Notes: generated by a model not told the origin, from the letters alone. DNA of 64,000 nucleotides from Maylandia zebra (GCF_041146795.1 NC_135169.1:14422352-14486351); one strand, 5' to 3'; shown: positions 11,520-23,164, counted from the stretch's first letter. A program made the numbers and translations.

Positions 11520-11990
11520 AATGACGTCACAGGACTATTGGCTGTGATGCTATAATGACACACGCACATTAGGTGGTCCTCAATTGTTATGGAAAATGAC
11601 TAAAACCGAGTTGAGCTAAATTACCAGTTCAGCTGGTAAAGGGCTAGTCCACAGGTCCAGTTCAGTGAGTCCAATTAGTGAAGTTGAACTAGCTGCTACA
11701 ACCACCTAGTCGCCATTCACCTGTCAGTCAATCAAAAGGCCACACCCCTAACAGTTGTTATGATGGGTTAAGTTAGCAACAGAGATCAAAACTGTTTCTG
11801 CAGGAGTCTGTCAACATGTTCATTTAAAGTTCAACACTTTAACGCAGGAGTCTGTGGGAGTCCCAGCCTCCAGTGGTCGTTAGAGGAACTGCAGTTTATG
11901 TCCTTTTTTTGGCATTTCCAGCTCCAGAGGTGATGATGTGTTTAAAGGCCCCACAGGGATTTTTGGTGGAAGCTCGGAAGTAAACAAGGA
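11520..11990. repeat. Possible dispersed teleost repeat upstream of lrat
   Basis: The wording of this stretch (CCACACCCCTAACAG…, repeated GCAGGAGTCTGT at about 11802 and 11844, …TTAGAGGAACTGCAG) resembles a non-coding repeat common in fish genomes. I cannot name the family or set its ends. Confidence 0.3.
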
Positions 11991-12129
11991 GTTTAAAGTG
12001 ACACCAAGAATAATGACTTTATTTACTAATCAGTTTTCTGAGTTTAACAAACAGGAGCTGAGCCTACAGCTCACACACACACACAAACACACACAGCTCT
12101 GCAGACACACTGCCAGCTCACTCTGCCTC

Positions 12130-12131
<2 letters not shown>

Positions 12132-12203
<72 letters not shown>
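12132..12203 (+). repeat. (TG)n microsatellite
   Basis: An uninterrupted TG dinucleotide run of about 70 bp lies some 425 bp upstream of the lrat start codon. It is preceded by a short CA-rich stretch (12070-12092). All frames crossing it are artefacts. Confidence 0.95.
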
Positions 12204-12204
<1 letters not shown>

Positions 12205-12627
12205 GGCCATTTGGTGACTTTGGAAAAGCTGCGACCTCAGCACAGTTCCCAGGAAGGTGGTTGTGATGAATATGTGAGAGCCACATTTTGCTGTGCTAGG
12301 AAGTTGTGACCTCTCTGCATTTTGGCTGGTGTGGAGGTGGTGAACGCGGTGGAGGACGACGCTCTGTGGTTTGAGCTCTGTTCTGTTTTTGTTTTTCTGC
12401 CGTGGCCTCATACCTGACTCACAAACCTATTGCAGATCCCTGAGAGCTCCCCCCTCTCTGCCCCCCTCTCCCAGTCCCACACCCGCTTTTCTCTTGCAGC
12501 CTCTCTTTGCGGCCATGACGTCACGCCCCCTCCCATCCACAGTGAGGAGGAAAACTCGTGGCTGTGCGCAGAGGAGGCCACAGAGAAGCAGATCAGTGAT
12601 CACAGACCGGTTTACTTCAGCTTCACC

Positions 12628-13203
12628 ATGCTGGACACGCTCACCTTCCTCCTGGAGAAGCTCTTCCTCCTCGCGCACATCAAGCTCTCCAGCCTGCTGC
12701 CTCCTCTGGGCGTAGAGTGCGCAGAACCGCCGCCCACCAGCAAGCGCTGTGACCGGGAAGACTCACCGCCGCTGCCCGCCTCAGCCTCTCACCGGTTCCA
12801 GCGGGGAGACCTGCTGGAGGTTCCCCGGACTCTCTTCACTCACTTTGGCATCTACCTGGGCGACGACCGGGTGGCGCATCTCATCCCGGACATCCTCCCG
12901 GCGCTGACCGCCGACATCCGCCAGATCGAGGAGATGGTGACCAACACACGGCTGCTGGTAGGAGTCATCGCGAAGCGCGCCAGCGTGCGCGTGGACTCTG
13001 TGGAGGACTTCGCGTACGGCGCCGGGATCCTGCTGAACGCCATGGACCGCTCGGTGCGCAAGAGCCCTCTGGCCGGGGAGGAGGTGGCGCTGCGGGCGGA
13101 GCGGCTGGTGGGCACCGTCGCCTACAGCCTGCTATGGAACAACTGCGAGCACTTCGTCACCTACTGCCGCTACGGCACCGCGCAGAGCCTGCAGACGGAC
13201 AAG
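12628..13203 (+). CDS. lrat: lrat coding exon 1 (residues 1-192)
   Basis: This exon holds the whole catalytic domain, through SLQTDK. The donor is AAG|GTGAGC. The exon is much more GC-rich than the surrounding introns. Confidence 0.95.
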
Positions 13204-16200
13204 GTGAGCCCGAACCCAAGACCGACACGGCGTGTTTGCTGGGTGTTTTATGTCTAATATCTCTCCTGATGGTAAACACATCGCAGTGAACAGGATCGAT
13301 GAAGGAGAACCTGCTCTGTTTATGTGTCGTTGTATTTCCATTATAAAAAAAGTTCTGTAAACAAACTTTAAGTTATATTTGCCACAAGGTTTATTGCCCT
13401 CTTTGCCAGATCGATCTTGAAAAACACATTTTTGGTGTCACTGACACTCAGAGTGACTCCGTATCATTTATGACAGATGTGTGACACATTTTAACAAATT
13501 ATAGGCCAACAAGTCATTTATGACAGTTTAAGTGTAATTTTTGGCGCAACATCAGAGTGACAGTGACAGGGCTGCACTGATGCTTCACAGTGATACACTT
13601 TATTCACGGTAAGCAGAAACAGTTTGTTCTGCTGTAAATCTTTATTTATTCTCAACCTTTTGAATGTGGAGTCGAGGTGCATCCAAGCGTGTTTAAAAGG
13701 CTGTAAACAAAGCCCTGTTTTCCTTTTCTTTTACAGCAGTCATTCGATTTTGAATGTGTAGATGGTTTGTGAACTTGAGGCTGGATTTTTAAATGTGGGG
13801 CCACAAAAAATCTGAATCTGAACTCTTTATCTGTTACCTAGTTTGGTGCAGATGGCTGTGGGTGCTGGCAGAAAACGTGACACTGACTCAGACCTCAGGT
13901 GACATTCACAGCTCAAACTCTGGTGTCATTACACATTTTTAACGAGGAAATAGAACAAGATTCATGCCCTCATCCTTTTCGGTTTTTACATCTTTTTAAA
14001 GCCATCCACTTTGCCAGATCGGACCCTTTGCCGGGCTGATTCTAGACCACGAACCGCATGTTTGACATCTGTTTAGACTGATGAAGTAATATTACAACAG
14101 TTTTCACAGTGAAACACACTAAAAGTAAATAGTCACCTACATGACATTATTATTATTGATTGAATGCAATGACGTTACTTTAACATAGTAGCTTTTATCA
14201 CTTAAGTGGCCTAAAAATAAAAAGAATCACAGCAAACAGGATCACAGCATCGTTTGCAGCTTAGGTTCACAAACAGTCAGTAGTTAGTTATTATTATTGC
14301 TGTAGAACCAGCTCACTGTGTTCTGCCATGCTCTAGTCTGGCTGCAACTTATTTCCTGTCCACAGATCTTTAAAAGTCCTACAGAGAGTAGAAGAGAGGA
14401 GTGGAAAGAAGCCATAATAGCAATAATCACGGCTAAAAACACATCCAAAATGAATGTGTGTGTGTGGGGGGGGGGTCTCTTTGTGCAGCTAACTCTGTTC
14501 ACCGCAGTGATTTATTCAAGAGCTTTAAGTCTTCATTTTCAGACATTAAAAACAACATTTACAGCTCTCTGCCTTTGTTTCCAAGTGAATGTGAAGCTGC
14601 TTCTGAGCAGAAAAGGAAAATCTGGGTCACTCCTTGGAAAAGTCCTGAGAACAAGAGCTGCATTCAGACCAGAGTCGCCTGCCAGAAACCAAAAGGCAGC
14701 AGCAGAATCTGGGCTGGTACGCTCTGATGATGATAATGATGATGATGCAGCAGAGGCTCCTGCACATCAGAAAGCTGACCTCTCTGTGGTTAATTCAGAT
14801 TGTGGTTAGGCATCACAGAAGCAACTCTGTTTGAGGCTGTTTGAGTTCAGATGGGTGCAGTCCTTTTGGGTTTGTCCAAATATCTGAAAAACTAGAGACA
14901 CTCCAGTCAGCCTCAGCTTTACTTTATGCCCCGTGCTAATACAAAATGCTAATGAGAAAACAGATTATTAGCATGTTACACCATTTTCACCAGTTCCTCT
15001 GAACATCTAAGTTCAAAGTAAAAAGTTCGAAGTGAAATGTTCATTACATTTGACATAAAAGCACCAAAAAGTAAAAACAAACAAAAAAACTGACAGGTAA
15101 TTAATATATTGAGTATTTAACACTCAGGAATATCATTTATTATTATTTGAGCACCAAAGCTATTTTTAGCTAACAGTTTACTTGCTAGCTAGGATAACTC
15201 AGCAAACATTGTATTTTTCTGTTGTTTTTCTTTGTTCATGTTTAAGCAGTGCCTCAGTCACACATAGAGACCGGTCAGCGACCGCCTGGGAACCTCCAGT
15301 CTATTCAGTTTGATTCATTTTATTCATTTCATTTTATTTTATTTTCATTTATTCATTTTATCTATATAGTCTCCTAAAGGGGCTTTATATTCTAAGGTAA
15401 AGACCCCACAATGAAACGGTCCCTAGGTTGCTGAAGGGCGCTGCACCAACAACTTCCTTGTGATTGCATTGGTCATTAGAGGAAGGTTGCCATGGTTGCC
15501 AATAGTTTGCGTTAAATACAGATTTTACACTCTAAGCTTTAGTGAATCTTTAAAAAAGTGTGACTCAAAAAACTGAACACAGTAAAAGTTGTGGCTTACT
15601 GCAAAAACCCACACACATGTAAAAAAGAAAAAAAAGAAGGCAGCTCTTACTTTGAAGGTCAATGATTCCTGATTTACAGTTTGCGTTATCAGTGTCACTA
15701 CTGCTTGGCGAGTCATAACAACTCAGCATCTTTCACACAAACTGCAGGTGACCGCAGCTATCAGTTAGCGACCAAGTCAATCGCGAGGATGTTTTTAGTG
15801 CACCACCAAATACATCTTTACGACCACTTTCACGCCACCAACCCCGTTAAAGTATATACACAGTTTTGGGACACAGCTACAGTTTCCCTAGCGACCAGTG
15901 GTTGGCAAGCAGTCTGTAGGCCTGTGGAACTGGGGCTTAATGCACTTGACCTACACGTAAAAAAAACAAAAGGCAAACCAGTTAACGTCACAGGGGGCGC
16001 TGTCTTGCACAATGTGCAGAAGAGAGACCTCTAGTGGTAGAAAGCTGTACATGCTCCTCAGCTAAAAAAAACAAACAAAGGAAAAATACATTTAAAAGTT
16101 TATTTTCTTGTACATTAAAAATATATATGTATATATCCATTTCTGAACACACATACAAAATGAAAATTCTTGCTGTATATAAAATATTATCCTATCTTAT

Positions 16201-17035
16201 AATGAAACTGAAGCTAAACGCAGCAGGAATAAAGAACAGACTGTGGTTTCTCTCTTGCAGCAGAGAAACTTTCCCCTGATCAAGTTTCACTTCCTGCAAT
16301 CTCTAACCTAAACATCAGACCTGTCTGCAGCCTCAGAGTCTGCCTCTGCAGGTTCATTTCAAGGGAGGCTAGGGGCCAACAGAAGCTCTTAAAAGGACCT
16401 CTGAGGGCCCCTCACAAAAATAAACATCAGGTCAATTATGGTCGTTATTCTGCTACAAGAGGTCGGCTTAGAGAAAGTCTTAAGACTGGTGCTTTGCTTC
16501 ATTTGTATCAACCACAGAAAGCTCTTTGATTTGAGCTTTTTGGGTAGTCTTTGGGGGGAGGGAATAGAGTGAACTTATCCTGTGTCTAATAGTTTTATCT
16601 GTGTATTGAGCGAATCACTGGGTGTAAATTGAAAAAAAAAAGGCCTATAGACCAACCAACCTACCTGCTTTACACCTTGGAAAACTGCTGAGTGTTTTGG
16701 GGAGTTGCCCTGGTTTTAAAAACTGTGTCACGTTGATTTGATTAGGGTTTTTTCCTCTCTGTTCACTGAGAAATAAAATTAATCCTGAGTTTATATTTGT
16801 CTTGTCACATTTAAAGCTCTTCAGCTGCTCTATTAATATGATCATAATTAATTTTGTGCCCGTTTTCGTCCTCTCTCTCCAGTTTTGCGAGTGGCTGAAG
16901 TTGCTGATCCGGGACCAGCGAAACGCCATGCTGACAGCACTGCTAGGGCTTCTTTCCATGGCTTATATGGGAATATCCGTCAGCACCGCCCTGCCAGCCT
17001 TCCTCATCCCCTTCACCTTGTGGATGGCGAGCTAA
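12628..17035 (+). CDS. lrat: Lecithin:retinol acyltransferase (LRAT), 2 coding exons, 242 aa
   Basis: LRAT moves an acyl chain from the sn-1 position of phosphatidylcholine to retinol, giving retinyl ester. It is a membrane-anchored ER enzyme of the visual cycle and of vitamin A storage. The coding exons 12628-13203 and 16883-17035 join in phase 0 with GT/AG. The NlpC/P60-type catalytic set is present: His72 (THFGIYLGDD), His84 (RVAHLIPD) and Cys173 (NNCEHFVTYC). The LRAT-specific segment IPDI…VTNTRLLVGVI…[10 protein letters not shown] separates it from HRASLS/PLAAT enzymes. A hydrophobic N-terminus (LDTLTFLLEKLFLL) and a C-terminal membrane helix (MLTALLGLLSMAYMGI…WMAS) match the family. The start at 12628 aligns with the human N-terminus; the upstream in-frame ATG at 12430 would add an unrelated extension. 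Which fish co-ortholog this is (lrata or lratb) cannot be told here. Confidence 0.95.
13204..16882 (+). other. lrat intron (3.68 kb)
   Basis: No exon is seen in this intron. It includes an AT-rich TCATTTTATT-type low-complexity stretch (about 15305-15365). Sequence around 15260-15300 and 15720-16030 shares GTCAGCGACCG/GTGACCGCAGC-like wording and may be a decayed dispersed repeat. The acceptor is preceded by CTCTCTCTCCAG. Confidence 0.6.
16883..17035 (+). CDS. lrat: lrat coding exon 2 (residues 193-242)
   Basis: It encodes FCEWLKLLIRDQRNA followed by the hydrophobic anchor and ends WMAS-TAA. The intron sits between DK and FC, the position I recall from human LRAT. Confidence 0.95.
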   Translation, partial: FCEWLKLLIRDQRNAMLTALLGLLSMAYMGISVSTALPAFLIPFTLWMAS

Positions 17036-17681
17036 AAGCCGCCTGGAGCTGCACTTACTGTCAGCGTTCAAGCCTTACCGCTGGTTCAGAGCTCACTGAG
17101 CCGCCATATTGGAAGACCAACAGTGTGAACGCAGTCTTCTGCAAACATTTTAACTTTTCAAAAAACTTTTTAAAATTGTACTTCACCATCTGGTAGCTTT
17201 TTTCTGCTGCACAGAAAGTGATTTGCTTTTTATTTTTTCAGTTTTTTGTTTGTCTTTTTTAAAAAGAGGAAAAACTGGAGATGGGTAGTTAACAGAATTA
17301 GCAACAGGCTCAAAATTCACCAAAACTCAAAAATGTTGTGTCTCCAACGCAATTTGGTTGACTAATGATGTCTCAAGGTGAAAGGTTGTGCTGGTAAAGG
17401 AACCAAAGATGACTTATTTATTTTTCTATTGAGACCATACATACGGTTCTGAAGGGTTTATTGACTTGAAAAAAAAATTAACTCTTTCCATCTTGACCGT
17501 CTTAAAAGTCAGTCGTTTAATTTCCCTCCGTTTGAATGTTCCTTTTAGTACTGTAACCAGGTGAAGCTCGTGTGTAAATGTCTGCAGATAGTCTACATGA
17601 CCTGATTGTTTCCTAACAGTCACAAGCTTTTGTACAGAATTATTTTTTACCTTTGTAACAATGTGCTGTGTTTTATATGTA

Positions 17682-17687
17682 AATAAA
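17682..17687 (+). promoter_or_regulatory. lrat polyadenylation signal (AATAAA)
   Basis: AATAAA lies about 650 bp past the stop codon. It is the first convincing signal at the end of a plausible 3' UTR (17036 to about 17710). Confidence 0.6.
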
Positions 17688-17939
17688 GGAAATGGAAGCA
17701 AACATATCTTGTATTCCTTATCAGCCACATAACCACATCGTCAATTCCACCCTTGTTGGAGTCTCCGAGGTTCTTCTGTCAGTCAAGGATGTGAAAGTTA
17801 GAAAAACTACTTTCCTTTTGTTAGAATTTTTAAGTCTTGTAAATGATTTTTACCAATGAAATTCAAAGACCTGACAAAGTGAAGAGATTCAACACTGAAA
17901 CATTTGGGGCTGCATTTCAGTGCCGTTGGGGATTTTGAT

Positions 17940-18330
17940 GAAATGATGAAAAGTAGCGTCCAACATAAAAATGTATGATCCACCGTGCAATACCATCTGG
18001 AAAGCATCTGATTGGCAGCAGCTTCATTTTTCAGCAGAGCAATGATCCCAAACACACACACACTGCCGGTGCAGTAAAAGCATACCTGGATACAAAAACA
18101 CTATCAGTCATGGATCGGCCTCCCCAGAGTCCAGACTTCAACATTACTGAAGCAGTGTGGGATCATTTTGACAGAACAGAACGAAAGGCAGGCAGCATCC
18201 AAAGAAGAGTTTTGGATGTCCTTCAGGAAGTCTGGAGAACTATTCCTCAAGACTACTTATAAAAATTACAATAGAACATTCAGGCTGTTTTAAGAATAAA
18301 GGTGGTCACACCAAATATCCACTTTCAAGC
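17940..18330 (+). mobile_element. Tc1-like transposase relic between the two lrat genes
   Basis: The frame 17975-18262 encodes the C-terminal half of a Tc1-like transposase: IPSGKHLIGSSFIFQQSNDPKHT, AVKAYLDTKTLSVMDRPPQSPDFNITEAVWDHFDR, then VLQEVWRTIPQDYL. The second catalytic Asp of the QQDNDPKH box is Ser here (QQSNDPKH), and a stop replaces the final segment. The N-terminal half and both inverted repeats are not recognisable. It is an inactive fossil of a family different from the intact element at 7112. Confidence 0.82.
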
Positions 18331-18758
18331 TTCGTCCCAAGTGTTTTGCTTCATACAACGCTTCTCATGTTTCTCATTATAAACGTAGTCTTCTGTGGAT
18401 TGGTACACTGTTACCTCCATCTGTTGGTGACATGTGGGAACTACAACTACATGGAAACAATGGCTGCAGCTTATATTATCTGACAGATGGTAAGATTATG
18501 TTTCAAATCAAGTTTGAGATTCTGCATCAAGATTTTAAAGTTTATTTGTGACCAAGGCACGGATCTTTGATCACATTTAAGACTCTAAAATGTTGTTAGA
18601 GATCAACGTCAACAATGTAAAATGTGACTGTAGAGTGTGCTGCTCAAAAAAGGCTCTTAAAGGTTCCCAGCAGTTTCTAATCCCCTCTCTGCCCCACCCA
18701 CCAGCAGAACAAAACCACACCGCAGACAGCTCCACTTTCCCCTTGGTCTCCTCTCGAC

Positions 18759-18976
18759 ATGTTTCCCCTGCCGCTCCTCGGTCTGCTTTTTATCTCAGCC
18801 TCGGGATTCGAGCCACCGGCGGAGAAGAAGAAAGAGAAGGAGAGTGAAGAGGAGCCGGAGTGTCATGGAGGGGAGAAGAGGAAGAGTAAATATGACACAA
18901 TATTCACCAGAGGAGACCTGCTGGAGGTTCCCAGGACTCTCTTCATACACTTTGGGATTTACCTGGGTGGAGACAG
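18759..18976 (+). CDS. lrat paralog coding exon 1 (residues 1-73)
   Basis: It codes the N-terminus to GGD plus two bases of Arg73. The donor is ACAG|GTAAGG, phase 2. The first catalytic His is in this exon. Confidence 0.92.
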
Positions 18977-21900
18977 GTAAGGGTGACAGACAGCTAGAAT
19001 ATCAGTGAAACAGTTCAAAGGTTTAAATTCTGTTTCAAAAAAGTGAAAATGTTTTTCCTTCCTTTCTCACCAATGACTCACACTTTCCATTTATTTTTCA
19101 TGACTCCTTTCCTTTCCACAGAGTAGCTCATTTCATCCCAGACATCATGCCCGTCATCTCCAGTGACCAGTATCGGATCAGTCAGATGGTCTCCAACACC
19201 AGACTCCTACTTGGAGTACTGGCTAAGGTACACCAAGTGGTGCAGCAGCTGAGCATCCGGTTTAATGTGCAACAGCTTATTCTCTCATATCACATGACAG
19301 CAGGTAAAGAATCAGTCGTAAATGAGATCTAACCCGTGTCTTGTGTCTTCAGTGTGGCAGTGTGAGGGTGGACTCAGTAGAGGACTTTGCCTATGGAGCA
19401 GACATACGGGTCAACCCTATGGATAAGGTGACATCAGGACAAAACAAACATTTTAACTTCTTTAACATCTTATAATTAAAGTACTTAACACATTATTCTA
19501 TTATTGATAAATCCTTAGTCTAAATAGTAATACACCCAAAGGCACTTTATTGGTATGAGATGTCATAAAGTTACATTTAAGGATTCTTTATACTATTTTT
19601 ATGCTAGACTGTGGGCTTAATATACATGAACCCACTGTTGGGTTAATCCAAATTAGTGAGTAAAAAGAGAAACACTTGCCTGTGAAGCAACACCTTTTAT
19701 AGCTTTAAACTGAGAAAAAGAGAGAACACGATGTTGTTTTTCAAATGTTTCTGGCCAACAAACTGGGAACTAACCTTCTAAATAAATGTTAATCTGAAGG
19801 GATTATAGATGTGGCAACAGCTGCAGGCAACGTAGGGTTATGGTAAATACTCGTGTACTTATATAGCGCTTTTCACCAATATTAAGTGCCTTTTTACTAC
19901 AATTTGAGTGCTCTTTTTTTTTTTTTACTACAATTGTGAATATAAAGCACTTTCCTACTGTAATCGGGCACTTAATCACTGTTCTGCTACTACTGAGACC
20001 TCAAAGTGCTTTTCTACTACAAGTCCTATTCACACAGTCATACAAACACTTTTTTCCTGTGCTTGAGCATTTTATCAAACATTCAAACACACACCCACAC
20101 AGAAGAATCCTGGGGTTTGGGATCTTGCCCAAACATACTTCAACATGCAGGCTGCTCTCTTCTGTGTGCAGGTATTAAGCCACGCAGTGCTGAAAGGGGA
20201 GGATGTGGCCAGAAGGGCAGAGAAGCTAGAGGGAGAAGTGCCCTACAGCCTGCTGTGGTACAACTGTGAACACTTTGTCATGTACTGCAGATACGGCACT
20301 GTCATGAGCTTCCAGACATTTCAGGTGATCTTAGAGATGATAATGTGTTTTTTTCTTATTAATAGATGCATCTTAAAGTCACGTTTGGAAAATCAATCAC
20401 ACAACTGCACGACTGTTGTCAGTTTGTCTTTTATAGCTGATAGAAAGCTCAACTTATTATTGTAGTTCTCCTCAGTTTATGTGGAAGCACTGAAAGCAGC
20501 TGTAATGGCACCACTTGTTCGTCTCTGGGTGGGTAAATGCCACAAAATTCAACATTCAAGGTCCAACTCCTCAGTGGGCGGCATGGATTCAAATCCTCCT
20601 CCTGACTTTGGAAATGAAAAATGGAATTAAGAAGTTAAGCTGCTGAAATAGCAGTTGAAGCGCTTGTGATGTTTAAACTATGAAGGTAACTGACTGTCAC
20701 AGTAAAGCAAGAACAGGACAGGAACCTCCTTGCGATCAGGGGAAATTAGCAATTTCATTGAATTTCTTCATATTTAGCAACCAATCTGGTCAACCAGCTG
20801 TTCACCAACATCTTTAATCTCTTGGGGGTCTTTTTTTAATGGCAAGGCAATTGCACAGGAGACCTGTAATCCACAATTTGGATTACCTGCATCCTCCTGG
20901 TTGGCAAATAATTGCACTTTATAAAAGCAGACAGATTGCTAACCTGCTGCTTTCAATCGGTTTCAGTCTGCAATACCAGTGTGTGACATTCTTCACTAGG
21001 GGGCGCCACTCGACAGCATATCAGTGAATGCATTTAAACAACCATCGGACAATCTATCCTCATGTAAAAACTTCTCACCCAAACTCTGACCTTAATCTCT
21101 GAAAGAACAGCAAACAGCTCCTCCAACAGTGAACACACATCAGATCATGCTTCTTTCCTACACTTCAGCTGCGAAGCAGTTGTTTCCTGCTGCAGATTAA
21201 CACTGACCACAGATCAGACCAGCCTGCCTCTTTAATAGGGTTAAGCCTCCCTGTTGCAGCAACAGGCCCTGAGTGAAAGCTCTTTTGTTGTTGCTGCATT
21301 GTTCCGAGGCCGTCTGATTGCAGCATGCGATTAAAAGCATGTACCATAATCGTGAAAGAAGGCAGTGCATGAACTGGAGGAAGACGAGTGTGGCAATTAA
21401 AGTGAAATTTAAAAAGAGCAAAGCGGCTTAAAGAACGTCATTTGGATAGAAGACTTGTAAAAAAGCGAAAGTTGTAATTAAAGACAGCTGTGTGGTAGCA
21501 TGGCAGTACCTTTAAGATTAGACAATTTATCGGTCAGCTGATAAACAAGCACAAAAGCATGTGTTGTGGATGGTTTTCACTTGTTTCAGAAGTGACTGTC
21601 TACAAATGTAAAGCTATGAAAACCAGATTACTGTGCAACTACTCCATCTAGTGGAAACACAGTGCTGATTTTAAACTCTGCACTGCAGTCCAAAAGAACA
21701 CACACTCACTGGCCAATTTATTAGGTATACCTTGCTAGTACTGGGTTGGGCCTCCTTTTTGCCTTCTGAGCCATCTTAATTCTTAGTGGTCCAGATTAAA
21801 TAAGGTGCTGGAAACATTCCTCTGAGGTTGGGGTCCATATTGACATGATGTCGTCACACAGTTGCTGCACATTTGTCAGCTGAGCATCCATGATGAGCAG

Positions 21901-23088
21901 TTCTACTACTTCCCAAAGGTCCCAAATAGATCCGGTGACTTTTGATGCCATTTCAACTCAGCGAACTCATCGTCACGTTTGGGAAACCAGTTTGAGATGA
22001 TTTGAGCTTTGTGGCATGTTAGGGGCAACTATTCATCAGGAAGATGGGTACAAGAAGGGACGGACATGGTCAGCAGCAATACTCAGATGGGCTGTAGGTT
22101 TAAAAAAATCCTCAGCACCATTACACCACTGGCAGCAGCCTGAACTGTTGTTACAAGACAGGATGGATTCATGCTGTTTACAGCAAATTCTGACTCTACT
22201 ATCTGAATGCTGCAGCAGAAATGGAGACTCATCAGACCAAGAAGCATTTTTCAAATCTTCTGTTGTCCAATGTTCTGTTTTTGGTGATCCCGTGCAAACT
22301 GTATGTTTAGTTTTCTGTTCTTAGCTGACAGGAGTGACACCCCTGGTGCAGTTATCTGCTGCTGTTGGTCTTTTACATATCTTGGTTGCATCGAGTGGTT
22401 ATTTGAGTTACTGTTGCTTTGCTATCAGTCAAACCAGACACTCTCTGACCTCTGACATCTGACATCAACCAGGCATTTTCACACGGAGTGAAAAAAAAAA
22501 GTCTCTGCAAACCTCAGAAATGGTTGTGTGAGAAAATCCCAGCAGATCACCCGTTTCTGAAACACCCAACAAATCATCTTAAATCATCTTTCTTCCCCAT
22601 TCGGATGCTCAGCAGGTTGATCATGGCCCTAAATGCACTCAACTGCTGCCATGTGATTGGCCGATTAGATATTTTTGTCAAAGTGCAGTTAAACAGGTGT
22701 GTCTAAAGTTAGGCTTGTGACTGTGACACTGGGAAAATTTCAGGTACCACTCTAATAAAATAAAAACTTTTCCTTTCAATTCATTTCAACACAAAACTGA
22801 ATATTTGCCCCCTATACACGTCAGTGTATTTCTTTCCTCACACTATAAGACGAGCAGATTAAGGGTTTTAAATTACCATCACTATAATAGATGGTTTTAC
22901 ATTATTGCCTTTCTTCTTCTTCTCCTCATCAGTTCTGTAAGACGATGAGGAAGCTGCTACTGAGTCAGCGTGTTGCCAAGTCAGCGGCAGTGCTGGCACT
23001 GTGTTTGGTGCTTTACCTGCAGGCTGTGAGTCTGTGCTCTGTGCTACTGGCTGTTATACTGCCTTTCCTCATCTGGATGGCCTCATGA
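18759..23088 (+). CDS. LRAT paralog, tandem duplicate with 5 coding exons, 235 aa
   Basis: A second retinol-acyltransferase-type gene lies 1.7 kb downstream of lrat. Exons 18759-18976, 19122-19227, 19353-19427, 20172-20324 and 22933-23088 join in frame with GT/AG ends. The product keeps His64 ([10 protein letters not shown]), His76 (RVAHFIPD) and Cys165 ([10 protein letters not shown]). It also keeps the LRAT-specific segment [14 protein letters not shown]…[12 protein letters not shown] and a C-terminal hydrophobic helix ending IWMAS. The N-terminus has a hydrophobic start ([16 protein letters not shown]) and then a Lys/Glu-rich stretch (residues 21-45) unlike lrat. Only the last intron matches the lrat intron position; the other three are extra. 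Activity is likely from the conserved triad, but substrate and tissue are unknown. Zebrafish is known to have more than one lrat gene. Confidence 0.93.
19122..19227 (+). CDS. lrat paralog coding exon 2 (residues 73-108)
   Basis: The acceptor is TTCCACAG|A. It encodes [11 protein letters not shown]…[11 protein letters not shown]. The donor AAG|GTACAC is phase 0. The preceding intron is only 145 bp. Confidence 0.9.
19353..19427 (+). CDS. lrat paralog coding exon 3 (residues 109-133)
   Basis: This 75-bp exon encodes [20 protein letters not shown]…MDK between TCTTCAG and GTGACA, phase 0 on both sides. It is too short to be found as a free-standing reading frame. Confidence 0.9.
19843..20158. repeat. 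Dispersed teleost repeat filling much of intron 3 of the lrat paralog
   Basis: The sequence TATATAGCGCTTTTC…AAAGTGCTTTTCTACTAC…ATTCACAC…CTTGCCCAAACATACTTCAACATGCAG is a degenerate copy of a repeat common in fish DNA. In better copies it reads TATATAGCGCTTTTC…CTTGCCCAAGG…CATGCAG. It stops about 15 bp before the acceptor of exon 4. Family class is uncertain. Confidence 0.55.
20172..20324 (+). CDS. lrat paralog coding exon 4 (residues 134-184)
   Basis: The acceptor is TGTGTGCAG|GTA. It encodes [20 protein letters not shown]…, including the catalytic NCEHF motif, and ends SFQTFQ|GTGATC, phase 0. Confidence 0.93.
20325..21700 (+). other. lrat paralog intron 4, left part
   Basis: No exon or confidently named repeat is recognised in this AT-rich part of the 2.6-kb intron. 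Confidence 0.5.
21705..22715 (-). mobile_element. Decayed Tc1/mariner transposon in intron 4 of the lrat paralog
   Basis: The left end reads CACTGGCCAATTTATTAGGTATACC, and the right end carries a degraded partner (ACAGGTGTGTCTAAAGT). The - strand between them encodes transposase pieces such as [26 protein letters not shown] (22036-22254), the region around the first catalytic Asp of a Tc1-type transposase. Other parts are frameshifted and partly deleted. The element is about 1 kb and inactive. Confidence 0.75.
22933..23088 (+). CDS. lrat paralog coding exon 5 (residues 185-235)
   Basis: It encodes [20 protein letters not shown] followed by the membrane helix and ends IWMAS-TGA. Its acceptor is at the same protein position as the single lrat intron. 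Confidence 0.93.
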   Translation, partial: FCKTMRKLLLSQRVAKSAAVLALCLVLYLQAVSLCSVLLAVILPFLIWMAS

Positions 23089-23158
23089 AGAAAAACCAGC
23101 CATTCAAACTTGCAGAAATTTGCCCCCTGAACAACAAAACATTCAAAAAGGAAAATTC

Positions 23159-23164
23159 AATAAA
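23159..23164 (+). promoter_or_regulatory. lrat paralog polyadenylation signal (AATAAA)
   Basis: AATAAA lies 70 bp after the stop codon, giving a very short 3' UTR. A second AATAAA-like word occurs near 23308. Confidence 0.6.

Noticed and set aside
12071..12309. Frames with poly Val-Cys or Thr-His
   Set aside because: Translation of the TG/CA microsatellite.
12430..12627. Upstream in-frame ATG that would lengthen LRAT by 66 residues
   Set aside because: The extension has no LRAT similarity, and the protein from 12628 already has the family's hydrophobic N-terminus and usual length.
17975..18262. Possible domesticated transposase gene
   Set aside because: Only the C-terminal half remains, a catalytic Asp is lost, and no promoter, intron or DNA-binding domain is visible.
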